DNA of 64,000 nucleotides. Origin: Halomicronema sp. CCY15110. GTDB taxonomy: Bacteria > Cyanobacteriota > Cyanobacteriia > Phormidesmidales > Phormidesmidaceae. Shown piece after piece: positions 56,276-64,000 of the stretch. A program made the translations under genes and the position numbers. Under the pieces are notes generated by a model, which saw only the letters and a list, made by a program, of their open reading frames with translations, had not been told where the DNA came from and did not search any database. Every line of letters begins with the position of its first letter. The stretch's first letter is position 1. The stretch is taken from contig NZ_JACSWC010000371.1 of NCBI RefSeq assembly GCF_016888165.1, forward strand, positions 1 through 64,000. The letters are read 5' to 3'.

Positions 56276-57361
56276 TCAGTCCGCCGCTAAAAACCGCTGT
56301 AGCATCTCTTGATGGATGAGGGCGCGATCAACCCGTGACTGAATCTGATCGGGGGAGGCGGGCAGGCCATTGGCGTAATGCTGCAGCCAGGCTTGAGTCA
56401 TGGCAGCAACGCTGTCGGGCCATGCCTGTAGGGCAAAGTCAGACGGCACGGCCAGGTCAGCCTTGGGAGCCATTTCCCAACCGGGCATTGCGAGGTCTTC
56501 GGCCAGGTAGGTCACTTTGGGGTCATAGCTGAGGGCAAAACAGCGACAGCCTTCCGCCGCCGCCATGATCAGCGCATGGAGCCGCATGGCGATCGCCATT
56601 TCTACCCCGCGAAAGACCCCTTTGAGCTGGCGGGGATCGGTCAGGGACAGGATTTGGTGAGGGCCAGGGAGTTGGGGGGCGATCGCTTCGGCAATGGCCA
56701 AATCTTTGCTGGCTTGAAACGGGACTAACAAAATGCTGGTGCCCGTGGCGGTTTGAAAGTTCGCCAGGGCTTCGCCAAAGTTGGCCAGGCGATCGGGCGT
56801 TAACCAGGGGTGACTCCGCAACGACACCGCCACGCGCGGAGCGGGAAAATCTGCCAGCCCCGGCACTGGCATGGAACTCAACGCCCAGACGGGATCAGGA
56901 GAGAGCCAAGCCCGCACGCCCCAGTTAGCGGCTTGCGCCGCCGAGGCGCGATCGCGCACCGTCACCCCCGTACATTGGTGATACGTTGTGTACGCCAGCC
57001 GCCGCGTCCAGGCTCGCTGCAATGGCCCAATGCCCTGGGCCCAAGCGATCGTTTTCAGGCCGCGCAGTTGTGCCCACCGCATCAACCCCCCGTAGTAAAG
57101 CGGATTCAGGGCGCTAGTGGCATCTTGCATCAGACTGCCGCCTCCCCAAATAAAGCCCTCGGCTCCCTTGAAGGCGGCCCAGAGGCCCGCTAACGACTTG
57201 CGCGGATAAGCTGCGACGCCGTGGTCGCGGGTCGTCGCGGCCGGGTTGCCGGACAGCACCACCGGAGTCACCGGCGGCGGCAGCATTTGTAACAAAGCGG
57301 CCAGGAGCGCTTCATCGCCGCCGTTTCCCATGCCGTAATAGCCACACAGTACAACTCTCAT
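56276..57361 (-). CDS. csaB: Polysaccharide pyruvyl transferase CsaB
   Basis: 361 residues. The start MRVVLCGYYGMGNGGDEALL, FIWGGGSLMQDATSA and MAIAMRLHALIMAAAEG are typical of CsaB. In bacteria with S-layers it adds ketal pyruvate to the cell-wall polysaccharide that holds SLH-domain proteins; cyanobacterial outer-membrane SLH porins use the same kind of anchor. It converges on prmC. Confidence 0.93.
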   Translation of the reverse strand: MRVVLCGYYGMGNGGDEALLAALLQMLPPPVTPVVLSGNPAATTRDHGVAAYPRKSLAGLWAAFKGAEGFIWGGGSLMQDATSALNPLYYGGLMRWAQLRGLKTIAWAQGIGPLQRAWTRRLAYTTYHQCTGVTVRDRASAAQAANWGVRAWLSPDPVWALSSMPVPGLADFPAPRVAVSLRSHPWLTPDRLANFGEALANFQTATGTSILLVPFQASKDLAIAEAIAPQLPGPHQILSLTDPRQLKGVFRGVEMAIAMRLHALIMAAAEGCRCFALSYDPKVTYLAEDLAMPGWEMAPKADLAVPSDFALQAWPDSVAAMTQAWLQHYANGLPASPDQIQSRVDRALIHQEMLQRFLAAD

Positions 57362-57574
57362 CCTGACTCCGTTGACCCAAATGCCCCTCTTACCATACTG
57401 CTGAATCGATCGCTTGCAGGGCTCACCTCATCCGGCCAAAGGGTTGGTAAACCTGGCCGTTTGGGGGATGATGGGCACAGGCGATCGCCCGTTTACTAAC
57501 AGAAGCGGCCCGCCGCCACTCGCGGTCACATCACGCTGGCCCATCCCCCGCTGTCATTTGCTGTTGCGAATTCT

Positions 57575-57910
57575 ATGCATGCCCTCTCAATTCCCACCTG
57601 GATGGTGCACATCACCAGCGTCGTCGAATGGATCGCCGCGATCTGGTTCATTTGGGTGTTTGCGGGGGTGACGGGCCACACCGCCTGGCGCGCCCTGTCC
57701 TTTGGCATGTTGCCCTCGCTCATCAGTGCCATGTGTGCCTGCACTTGGCATTTTTTTGACAATGCCGAGTCGTTGGCTTGGCTGGTGACGCTACAGGCGG
57801 GCATGACGGTCGTGGGCAATACCACCGCTTGCTTGGCGGGCTGGTGGATTTGGCGACAGGCCAAACCAGCGCCAGATTCCGGGACAGAATCATCGCTCAA
57901 GGGCAGCTGA
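57575..57910 (+). CDS. DUF2499 membrane protein
   Basis: 111 residues, three helices. The start MHALSIPTWMVHITSVVEWI and LISAMCACTWHFFDNAESLAWLV match DUF2499, a family of cyanobacteria and plant plastids. It is followed 82 bp later by a DUF3593 gene; the two families are usual neighbours and may form a complex. Confidence 0.9.
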   Translation: MHALSIPTWMVHITSVVEWIAAIWFIWVFAGVTGHTAWRALSFGMLPSLISAMCACTWHFFDNAESLAWLVTLQAGMTVVGNTTACLAGWWIWRQAKPAPDSGTESSLKGS

Positions 57911-57992
57911 ACAGACGCCTCTCAGAGAGTGAGTCCCAACGGATAGTGGGCAAATCCGGTAACGGCGGTAGGCAATAGTGTGGAGAGCAGCG

Positions 57993-58304
57993 ATGGAAGC
58001 GTTATTTGATAAGCAAAATTTGTTCGCGATGTCGCTGTTTCCCTATTTGGGATTTTTGTATTTTGTGACGCGATCGGGGCAGACGCCGCGTTTGGCTCTC
58101 GTCGGGTTTTACTTTTTGCTGGTGTTTGTCGTGGTGACCATTCCCGCTGGCCTTTATGCGCAGCAGGTCTACGGGGCTGAACTTGCCAATATCGACTGGC
58201 TGCATGGCTCCGCTGAGTCGTTTTTGACGATTTCGAATATTTTGGTGGTGCTGGGCTTTCGGCAAGTCGTTGTGCAGCGGCAACGCGAAACTTCAGAAAA
58301 ATAG
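57993..58304 (+). CDS. DUF3593 membrane protein
   Basis: 103 residues from the ATG at 57993 (GGAGAGC upstream); a GTG 15 bp before is in frame. The pattern LFAMSLFPYLGFLYFVTRSGQTPRLAL and GAELANIDWLHGSAESFLTISN matches DUF3593. Membrane protein of unknown function, partner of DUF2499. Confidence 0.9.
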   Translation: MEALFDKQNLFAMSLFPYLGFLYFVTRSGQTPRLALVGFYFLLVFVVVTIPAGLYAQQVYGAELANIDWLHGSAESFLTISNILVVLGFRQVVVQRQRETSEK

Positions 58305-58392
58305 TGCGCGGTTCGATCGCTCACGACCGGCATATCGTCAGTATTTGGGACAGGCTCGCAAGCCAGGTCCCGCCACTGGGCTGGATTCACCC

Positions 58393-58438
58393 CACCGACC
58401 TCTCACCCACTCATCACCCTCTCACCACCGGGAGCTGC
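58393..58438. repeat. CACC-rich low-complexity repeat, copy B
   Basis: CTCACC/CCCACT words ending CTCACCACCGGGAGCT; matches copy A at 44030-44073. Confidence 0.4.
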
Positions 58439-58454
58439 TTGTCTCGCCGATCCT

Positions 58455-58829
58455 TTAGGGCTGCTGATGCAAAATGAGGCGGTTGCCGTCGGGATCGTAG
58501 GCATAGATTTCGCGGCCATGGGAGGCTTGGGTAATGGCTCCCGGAGGCGCATAACCGAGTTGGGTGAGCTGCGCGATCGCCCCCTCCAAATCTGCCACTT
58601 CGAGACACAGACTCATCGCGGCGCGGGCAGGCTGGTCAAATTCGGCTTGGTGGTCGGCTTGGGGTTGAAAGAGGCCAAGCTTGAGGTTAGCGATCGCAAA
58701 CTCGGCGTAGCGATCAGCAATCAATTGGGTGGGCACAGTTTGCAGCAGCGCCTCATAAAATTTTGCCAATTCGTTCAGACGTTTGGTGGCCAGGGCCACA
58801 AAGGCCGCGTGACAAAAAGACTGCGACAT
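58455..58829 (-). CDS. VOC-family (glyoxalase-like) protein
   Basis: 124 residues with a full VOC half-repeat pair: HAAFVALATKRLNELAKFYEALLQ, LKLGLFQPQ, SLCLEVADLEGAIAQLTQLGY and the C-terminal REIYAYDPDGNRLILHQ. His7/8 and the final Glu-type ligand positions are plausible but not certain. Substrate unknown. Confidence 0.82.
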   Translation of the reverse strand: MSQSFCHAAFVALATKRLNELAKFYEALLQTVPTQLIADRYAEFAIANLKLGLFQPQADHQAEFDQPARAAMSLCLEVADLEGAIAQLTQLGYAPPGAITQASHGREIYAYDPDGNRLILHQQP

Positions 58830-59081
58830 CTTACGGATTCCAGGTCAGCTTATTTAGCGTATCGATTGCCGACTGCGGCTGCATCACTAACAGCATGACA
58901 GCGTAGGCCGAGCCGTGACGATCTCTATCATTGGTCATGGGGTGAGATCTGTGGTCTGGAGGAAGCCACGGCTGTCACTGCCCCTTAGCCTGAAGGTGAA
59001 TAGTGAGTTTTGGAATGTGGTCATGCTGGCGCATGTGGGCCGCACTCCAGACTAGCTGAGATGGCATATGGAGATAAAGAA

Positions 59082-60161
59082 ATGGTGGTGACTCCCGTAG
59101 CGCACAAGCTGGGTGACTATTTAGGCGATGAGGCGGACGATTTATTGAATCACACGGCTAAGGTCTCGAAAGCTTTGTTGCACTTGCCAGGCTCTGACTG
59201 GGTGTCGCGAATTTTTGCCCAGAGCGATCGCAACCCCCAAGTCCTTCGCAGCCTCCAGCAACTCTACGGCAGTGGCCGACTTGCGAATACGGGGTACCTG
59301 TCCATTTTGCCGGTGGATCAGGGCATCGAGCATTCTGCCGCTGCGTCTTTTGCACCTAACCCCATTTACTTTGACCCGGAAAACATCATCGAGTTGGCGA
59401 TCGCGGGGGGCTGCAATGCCGTGGCGACCACAGTGGGCGTCTTGGGCAGTGTGTCGCGTCAGTACGCCCACCGCATCCCCTTTATCGCCAAGCTCAACCA
59501 TAGCGAGTTGCTGACCTTTCCCAACACCAATGACCAGGTGATGTATGCCTCAGTCGAGCAAGCTTGGAACCTGGGGGCAGTTGCTGTCGGGGCGACCATT
59601 TACTTTGGGTCAGAGCAGGCCACGCGCCAGTTGCAAGAAGTGCGATCGGCCTTTGCCCGCGCCCATGAACTTGGCATGGCGACGATTTTGTGGTGCTATC
59701 TGCGCAACAGTGCCTTCAAGCAAGATCAGGATTATCACCTGGCGGCAGATTTGACCGGGCAGGCCAACCATTTGGGCACCACCATCGGAGCCGACATCAT
59801 TAAGCAAAAGCTGCCAGAGAACAACGGCGGCTATCGAGCGGTGGCGCAAGCCACGGGACAAAAATTTGGCCGCACGGATGACCGCGTTTATGCCGACCTG
59901 ACGAGTGAGCATCCCATTGACCTGACCCGCTACCAAGTTTTAAATTGCTACGCCGGGCGAGCCGGATTGATTAACTCGGGCGGTGCTTCGGGCAAAAACG
60001 ATTTTGCCGCAGCGATTCGCACCGCTGTGATCAATAAGCGCGCCGGGGGATGTGGGCTCATCTCGGGCCGCAAAACCTTCCAGCGCGACTTTGCCGAGGG
60101 CGTCAAGCTATTTCACCTGATTCAAGATGTGTACTTGTCTGAGGCAATTACGATCGCTTAA
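59082..60161 (+). CDS. Fructose-bisphosphate aldolase, class I (FbaB/DhnA type)
   Basis: 359 residues from the ATG at 59082 (GGAG eight bases upstream). [18 protein letters not shown], the Schiff-base region and [38 protein letters not shown] are typical of the archaeal/FbaB-type class I aldolase in cyanobacteria. It cleaves or forms fructose-1,6-bisphosphate in the Calvin cycle and glycolysis, without a metal. Class II enzyme is usually the main form; this copy may serve stress or dark metabolism. Confidence 0.93.
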   Translation: MVVTPVAHKLGDYLGDEADDLLNHTAKVSKALLHLPGSDWVSRIFAQSDRNPQVLRSLQQLYGSGRLANTGYLSILPVDQGIEHSAAASFAPNPIYFDPENIIELAIAGGCNAVATTVGVLGSVSRQYAHRIPFIAKLNHSELLTFPNTNDQVMYASVEQAWNLGAVAVGATIYFGSEQATRQLQEVRSAFARAHELGMATILWCYLRNSAFKQDQDYHLAADLTGQANHLGTTIGADIIKQKLPENNGGYRAVAQATGQKFGRTDDRVYADLTSEHPIDLTRYQVLNCYAGRAGLINSGGASGKNDFAAAIRTAVINKRAGGCGLISGRKTFQRDFAEGVKLFHLIQDVYLSEAITIA

Positions 60162-60294
60162 TAACTGTTCGTTAGGCCTCCAGCTACCGATAGCAAAACC
60201 TTGAAAACTCGCGATCGCTGCCTCTAATTTTCCCGGCGCGATCCCGCGTCTTCGCTGTTAAACAGGGCCGACCGGCAGAGGAAGCCCGACTGCG

Positions 60295-61368
60295 TTAAGA
60301 TTGCGCCCGCCGCCGCCGCGCTCCGCGACGAGAACGAGTAGAAATGGCATTTTCAACCACCGCGCCCAGACCAAAGAAGATGGCGGAAAACGTCCAAAAG
60401 ACTTCCCAAACCGCCCCTTCAATGTAGTCAGCTTGGTAGGCAAAAAACATGTCGGCAATGTAGAGGCAGAAGGCCGCGATCGCAATCAGTTTCCATGACT
60501 GAGAAAAGCGCCCGCCCCAAAAGGCCACCAGCAAGGTAGCTGCCACCACCACCAGTAGCCAATCGCCAAAAATGTACAAATAACCCACGACATCGGCAAA
60601 CGGCTCTAGCAAAGTGTCAATGCTGACGGCCCAAGCAGGCGCAGTAGTCGCGGGCGCTGCTTCGACGGGCACCGCGTCCACTGGCGCGGGCTCAGCGGGG
60701 ACGACTTCTTCAGGCACGGGCTCAACTGGAGCCGGTTCTGCGGGTGCGGGTTCTGTCGGCGCGGGCTCAGCCGGAGCCGTATCCTGTGCCCAGGCGGGCG
60801 CTGCTAAGCTGACCCAAGCGGAGACGGACGGCGGGGCGGGGGGAGCGATCGCCGTTTCGTCGCCGCCAAACTGGGGAAAAATCGCCAGCGCTGCCCCTAA
60901 GACCGCCACGATAAATACCACTGCCCATTGCTTCACATCCAGATTCAAACGGCGAGGCAACACAGCTTTAAACATGCCGATCGCCAAAAAGACATAGGAC
61001 GACAGATAAAAGAAGTCGCCAAATGACACGGATGGATCAAGGCCAAAAACGTTATTCCACAGATAGAAAAAGATATTGCCACCGGCATACAGTAGCAAGC
61101 CAATCCCAATGAATAGCCAAACTCCTCGACCACTCACGATTTGGCTACTTTGCCAATTGCGAAAACATAAAAAGCTCGCAAATAGAAATGCGCCCGTTTC
61201 GATGATGGTAATCGTGTTGAGATACCACGTGGGCCGTGAGTCCGCGCCTTCTGGCAGCACACTGAAAAACAGGAAAACGAAAATCGCGACTAACGCCCAA
61301 GCGATCGAAATGGTGATCAGGGCATTGTTGGACAACAGCGAAGAAGAGGTGGAAGACTGCTTGCTCAA
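60295..61368 (-). CDS. Membrane protein with Pro/Ala/Glu-rich central linker
   Basis: About 357 residues from a TTG at 61368 that has GAGGAG upstream; the start is uncertain. Five helices in the N-terminal half include GVWLFIGIGLLLYAGGNIFFYLWNN and VSFGDFFYLSSYVFLAIGMF, a segment shared with membrane sensor domains of kinases and cyclases. A linker of repeated AEPAP/VEPVP words (about 200-250) follows, then three more helices and an Arg-rich tail (RSRRGARRRR). No enzymatic domain. Function unknown. Confidence 0.7.
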   Translation of the reverse strand: MSKQSSTSSSLLSNNALITISIAWALVAIFVFLFFSVLPEGADSRPTWYLNTITIIETGAFLFASFLCFRNWQSSQIVSGRGVWLFIGIGLLLYAGGNIFFYLWNNVFGLDPSVSFGDFFYLSSYVFLAIGMFKAVLPRRLNLDVKQWAVVFIVAVLGAALAIFPQFGGDETAIAPPAPPSVSAWVSLAAPAWAQDTAPAEPAPTEPAPAEPAPVEPVPEEVVPAEPAPVDAVPVEAAPATTAPAWAVSIDTLLEPFADVVGYLYIFGDWLLVVVAATLLVAFWGGRFSQSWKLIAIAAFCLYIADMFFAYQADYIEGAVWEVFWTFSAIFFGLGAVVENAISTRSRRGARRRRAQS

Positions 61369-61715
61369 TGGAATACGCTCCTCAGAGCACACAACAAGTT
61401 TGGGAAATTTCAACCCGTTGAGGTCGCTTTTGGGGCGCTCAAATCACAGCAGAATAAACCCAGTAGGTCTTGTTGTACCGCAATATCGCTAAACTGACGC
61501 ACTAAATCTAGCCTGGGTTAGCAATATGTAAGGCAGGGTAAGGCAATTTTGGCGGGCTCGCTGCATCCCCCCAGACTTGCCAGCGCATAAAATCCCAGTA
61601 GACCGTGTTTCCACTTTGCACAATGCTTGAAACTAGCCGATTGAGTGCTATCGCGGGCAGGGTTGAACTGGGACATAATGCCGCCGCTCCTCATGTGCAG
61701 AGCAGGCTGGACAGA
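61369..61715. other. Intergenic region, nothing recognised
   Basis: About 350 bp between two minus-strand genes. No terminator hairpin with T-run and no small gene could be supported. Confidence 0.35.
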
Positions 61716-62381
61716 CTAGCGCCACAGCTTGCCGGAGGGTGACATTGAGAGCCATCCCGTGAACTGTTTTTGCTCGCTATTCGAGAGGTCTTCCAAGGCC
61801 TCGAGCGATCGCTCCGTGAAATTAGCATTACCAAAGGCGTCTTTACCCAGTCGATGCATTTCCTCTAGCAACCGCTGCAAATGGTGCTCTTCCCAAGGGG
61901 GCACCTGGGTCGCTAGCGGATCCATCGTCAGTAGGGTTTTGACCGCCTTTTCAGACGGGACTTGTGGAAAGTGCCACTGCATCAACGCACGGCTAATTTC
62001 ACTCTCAAACAAATTGGCTTGCTTCGCCCCAAGCAAATCTTCAATATCTAGAAACAATGCCTGCAAAATCAGCAGGCATCCTTGAATTAAGGCTTGGGCT
62101 GCTGGTTGGTCAGTGCCTTGGCTGGTGTCCTGATCTAACGCATCCAGCCGAATCTTACCCCAAATGCTGAAGCGTTCGGGTTCTTCTAGCAGCACACAAG
62201 CCTTCCCCCGATTGTCAGTCAGGTCGCGCCAGAGAGCCATGGCCTCTTCTTCTTGCGCTGCCGTGAAGACGCTCAGCAGTCGAAAGGTCTGCCCCTGATA
62301 ATACAAAATCGGGATCGGCTGTTCTTTACTGGGATGCTGAACATTTTTAATCTCAACATCCTGGCGCTTAAGAATGAACAT
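61716..62381 (-). CDS. Npun_F0813-type conserved cyanobacterial protein
   Basis: 221 residues starting MFILKRQDVEIKNVQHPSK, with LYYQGQTFRLLSVFTAAQEEEA and LWRDLTDNRGKACVLLEEPERFSIWGKIR. This matches a cyanobacteria-specific family named after Npun_F0813. Soluble, no known function; the C-terminal half is helical. Confidence 0.8.
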   Translation of the reverse strand: MFILKRQDVEIKNVQHPSKEQPIPILYYQGQTFRLLSVFTAAQEEEAMALWRDLTDNRGKACVLLEEPERFSIWGKIRLDALDQDTSQGTDQPAAQALIQGCLLILQALFLDIEDLLGAKQANLFESEISRALMQWHFPQVPSEKAVKTLLTMDPLATQVPPWEEHHLQRLLEEMHRLGKDAFGNANFTERSLEALEDLSNSEQKQFTGWLSMSPSGKLWR

Positions 62382-62806
62382 GATGCAGCGATTCGTGTCG
62401 GTGGAGTCAAGTTCAGAAAACTATCGGTGCGATCGCGCCTGATAGCTCATTCTGATCGGACAGGCAACCCTCTCAATTAAGAGAGCGTAGGGCCTTTCAG
62501 CCCTACGTTATTGATACCTTACATTAGCCCATACAGTTAGTTCGCCAGCATGAATACTGGAAACTTTGCATCAGATGATATTCGCTGATTGGGAGAACCG
62601 TGAGCCCTCTCTATACGCTCGGCTACTAGCCAATTAAGCGAGGCCAGGGCTGATCTAGACTTTCAGGAACCTACATCAGCTGCATGGGGAAGGGCTGAAA
62701 AGCTTGACGAGACTGACTTCTTGTATCATCACCGCTCAGGTAGTTGCTGATTTGTCAGGAGAATAGATAATAGAGTGGAGATCTGTGCAGCGACAAATCT
62801 CGATTG
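62382..62806. other. Intergenic region with two tandem hairpins, upstream of tRNA-Arg
   Basis: CTCTC (62470-62474) pairs with GAGAG (62481-62485), followed by CGTAGGGC (62486-62493) pairing with GCCCTACG (62500-62507) and TTATTG. The second is terminator-like on the plus strand, though no plus-strand gene ends here. The rest should hold the tRNA promoter. Confidence 0.45.
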
Positions 62807-62879
<73 letters not shown>

Positions 62880-62888
62880 TCCTTCAAA

Positions 62889-62903
62889 GTTTCTTATAGA
62901 AAC
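62889..62903. repeat. Short hairpin just after tRNA-Arg
   Basis: GTTTCT (62889-62894) and AGAAAC (62898-62903) are inverted repeats around TAT, ten bases past the tRNA. It could be the tRNA 3' processing/termination signal or part of an attachment site. Confidence 0.4.
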
Positions 62904-62948
62904 GAGTTTCAGTATCAATAGTATGTCTGTATGTCTGGCTATATAGCG

Positions 62949-62996
62949 CGATATAGGCGGAAAATTAGGGCAGATTTAGGGCAAGTTTAGGACAGT
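62949..62996 (+). promoter_or_regulatory. Palindrome and three 11-bp direct repeats directly before the integrase start
   Basis: CTATAT and ATATAG arms flank AGCGCG near 62939-62956. Then TTAGGGCA (62965-62972), TTAGGGCA (62976-62983) and TTAGGACA (62987-62994) recur every 11 bp, the last touching the GTG start at 62995. One-helical-turn spacing suggests protein binding on one DNA face, either for integrase autoregulation or as arm-type recombination sites. Confidence 0.55.
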
Positions 62997-64000
62997 GGGA
63001 CAGCAATCTTTGGAAGCCGTAAACCAGCGGCTAAAGGCTGGTGGGGTAGGGGTATCTGTCCGTCGTCGGGGGAGTCGGCTAGCTTTGCGGGCAACATTGC
63101 CCCCAAAGCCAGGATCAGGAAAAGACCATCCACATCAACAGGACATATCCCTTGGCATTTATGCCAACCCAGCAGGGTTGGAAAGGGCTGAAGCTGAAGC
63201 GAAGAAATTGGGGGCACAGTTGGCCTGCAAAGAGTTTGATTGGGGCAACTGGGGACGGTCAGGGCCACCAGCGCCTAAAACTGCTCGCGATTGGATGGAA
63301 TCGTTCAAAACTCACTATTTCCAGACTCATGAACTGTCAGCGCTTACCTGGCGGAAGCACTGGCAGACCTACTTCGATCGGCTGCCCTTGGAACGACCAT
63401 TGACGAGCACGGTCCTAGTAGCAGTGGCGTTATCCACGTCGGAAAATACCCGTGCCCGCAAGGAATGCTGCAAGAAATTTCAAAAACTCGCAGACTTCGC
63501 TGAAGTAGATTGTGACCTGATCCAGTACCAGGGCCGATACTCAACGGGGCGCAATGCCTGCCCCCGTGAGTTGCCCCTGGATGAAGATATCGCTAGATGG
63601 TTCAGCAAGATTCGGTATCGTCCTTGGGCATGGGTTTATGGAATGTTGGCCGCCTATGGACTACGTCCCCATGAGGCCTGGTTTTGTGAGTTTGTGGAGG
63701 GCGACTATCAGCAGGCATTGCAGGTGACGCAGGGCAAGACTGGCCCGCGTCTGGTGTACCCGTTGTACCCGGAATGGGTACAACGATGGGGGTTAGTGAA
63801 GGTCAGTCGTCCTCAGGTGACGGTGCCCATAAAAGATGATGGGACACGGGACTATGAGGAATATGGACGGCGGGCTTGTCGTCAGTTTACCCGCTACAAA
63901 GTCCCTTTTCTGCCCTACGATTTACGCCATGCCTATGGAGTGCGAGGGTCTGTGAAATTTGGACCCGCTCACGGCCTAACGGTACCAATCATGGCTGCCT
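62995..64000 (+). CDS. Tyrosine recombinase/site-specific integrase (C-terminus beyond the window)
   Basis: 335 codons open from the GTG at 62995 to the right edge with no stop. An N-terminal region (VNQRLKAGGVGVSVRRRGSRLALRATLP) typical of cyanobacterial phage-type integrases precedes the core-binding SAM-like domain (about 100-175). In the catalytic domain the first Arg is in YGLRPHEAW and box II is YDLRHAYGVR; the final His and nucleophile Tyr are not yet reached. It is transcribed away from tRNA-Arg, the normal layout for an element integrated at the tRNA 3' end. AGGA precedes the start. Confidence 0.87.
   Translation, partial: MGQQSLEAVNQRLKAGGVGVSVRRRGSRLALRATLPPKPGSGKDHPHQQDISLGIYANPAGLERAEAEAKKLGAQLACKEFDWGNWGRSGPPAPKTARDWMESFKTHYFQTHELSALTWRKHWQTYFDRLPLERPLTSTVLVAVALSTSENTRARKECCKKFQKLADFAEVDCDLIQYQGRYSTGRNACPRELPLDEDIARWFSKIRYRPWAWVYGMLAAYGLRPHEAWFCEFVEGDYQQALQVTQGKTGPRLVYPLYPEWVQRWGLVKVSRPQVTVPIKDDGTRDYEEYGRRACRQFTRYKVPFLPYDLRHAYGVRGSVKFGPAHGLTVPIMAA

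Noticed and set aside
63344-63544. Minus-strand frame inside the integrase gene
   Set aside because: Shadow of the long plus-strand reading frame, which carries the integrase motifs.

Overview
This is a stretch of cyanobacterial chromosome. It carries the N-terminus of photosystem II D2 (psbD), ycf4, the allophycocyanin-like core subunit apcF, petG, cytM, phosphoribulokinase (prk) and a three-domain ferredoxin-NADP reductase with a phycobilisome-linker domain (petH). The palindrome GCGATCGC (HIP1) recurs throughout, and many families are restricted to cyanobacteria (DUF3531, DUF2499, DUF3593, DUF4912, an Npun_F0813-type protein). GC-rich coding and long, sparsely filled intergenic spaces suggest a Leptolyngbya-like filamentous lineage, but the taxon is an inference.

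Layout. 1-5.8 kb: psbD and ycf4 diverge, followed by a cyclophilin lipoprotein, a short ketoacyl synthase and a large B12-type radical SAM/DUF2344 protein. 5.8-18.2 kb: a secreted protein, a solute-binding lipoprotein, an empty 1-kb gap, a methyltransferase, glnA with a textbook NtcA promoter, apcF, a FGGY sugar kinase, petG/cytM diverging, DUF3531, and rsmA-ispE. 18.5-25.1 kb: a coiled-coil protein, a VOC-like protein, two FIG-superfamily phosphatases flanking an OB-fold exported protein, an IscA/SufA-type protein and a secreted barrel-like protein. 25.2-26.9 kb: two tandem MntA-HepT toxin-antitoxin modules bounded by repeats.

26.9-32.9 kb: a probable alternative respiratory terminal oxidase operon, DUF2231-DUF2231-ctaC-ctaD-ctaE, followed on the same strand by a GMC oxidoreductase. 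Subunit II lacks the CuA ligands and subunit I has the A2-type YSHPAVY motif, so a quinol oxidase is likely. 33.1-36.6 kb: a ferric-iron-type ABC ATPase, an M48 peptidase, an NTF2-like protein and HupE/UreJ. 36.7-43.2 kb: a cyanate uptake and degradation operon, cynA-cynB-cynD-cynS, with HupE/UreJ downstream and an AraC-type response regulator plus a divergent PAS histidine kinase upstream. CynA has its signal peptide 138 residues inside the reading frame.

43.2-50.5 kb: decaying and small genes (frameshifted Uma2 gene, DUF4058 remnant, lipoprotein, thioredoxin-fold protein, YdjM-like protein, DUF2358, DUF4912, DUF2993). 50.6-62.4 kb: prk, petH, hom, prmC, csaB, the DUF2499-DUF3593 pair, class I fructose-bisphosphate aldolase, a membrane protein with a Pro/Ala/Glu linker and an Npun_F0813-type protein. 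62.8-64 kb: tRNA-Arg(UCU) is followed at once by a tyrosine-recombinase gene that runs off the window, very probably the left end of an integrated element.

Nitrogen and carbon themes run together here: NtcA-controlled glnA, cyanate import and cyanase giving ammonia and CO2, PRK and aldolase in the Calvin cycle, and FNR plus a terminal oxidase setting redox balance. The candidates for something less described are the oxidase-GMC arrangement, the CynA N-terminal domain with its adjacent two-component system, the duplicated toxin-antitoxin modules, and the tRNA-associated integrase with a three-copy 11-bp repeat over its start.
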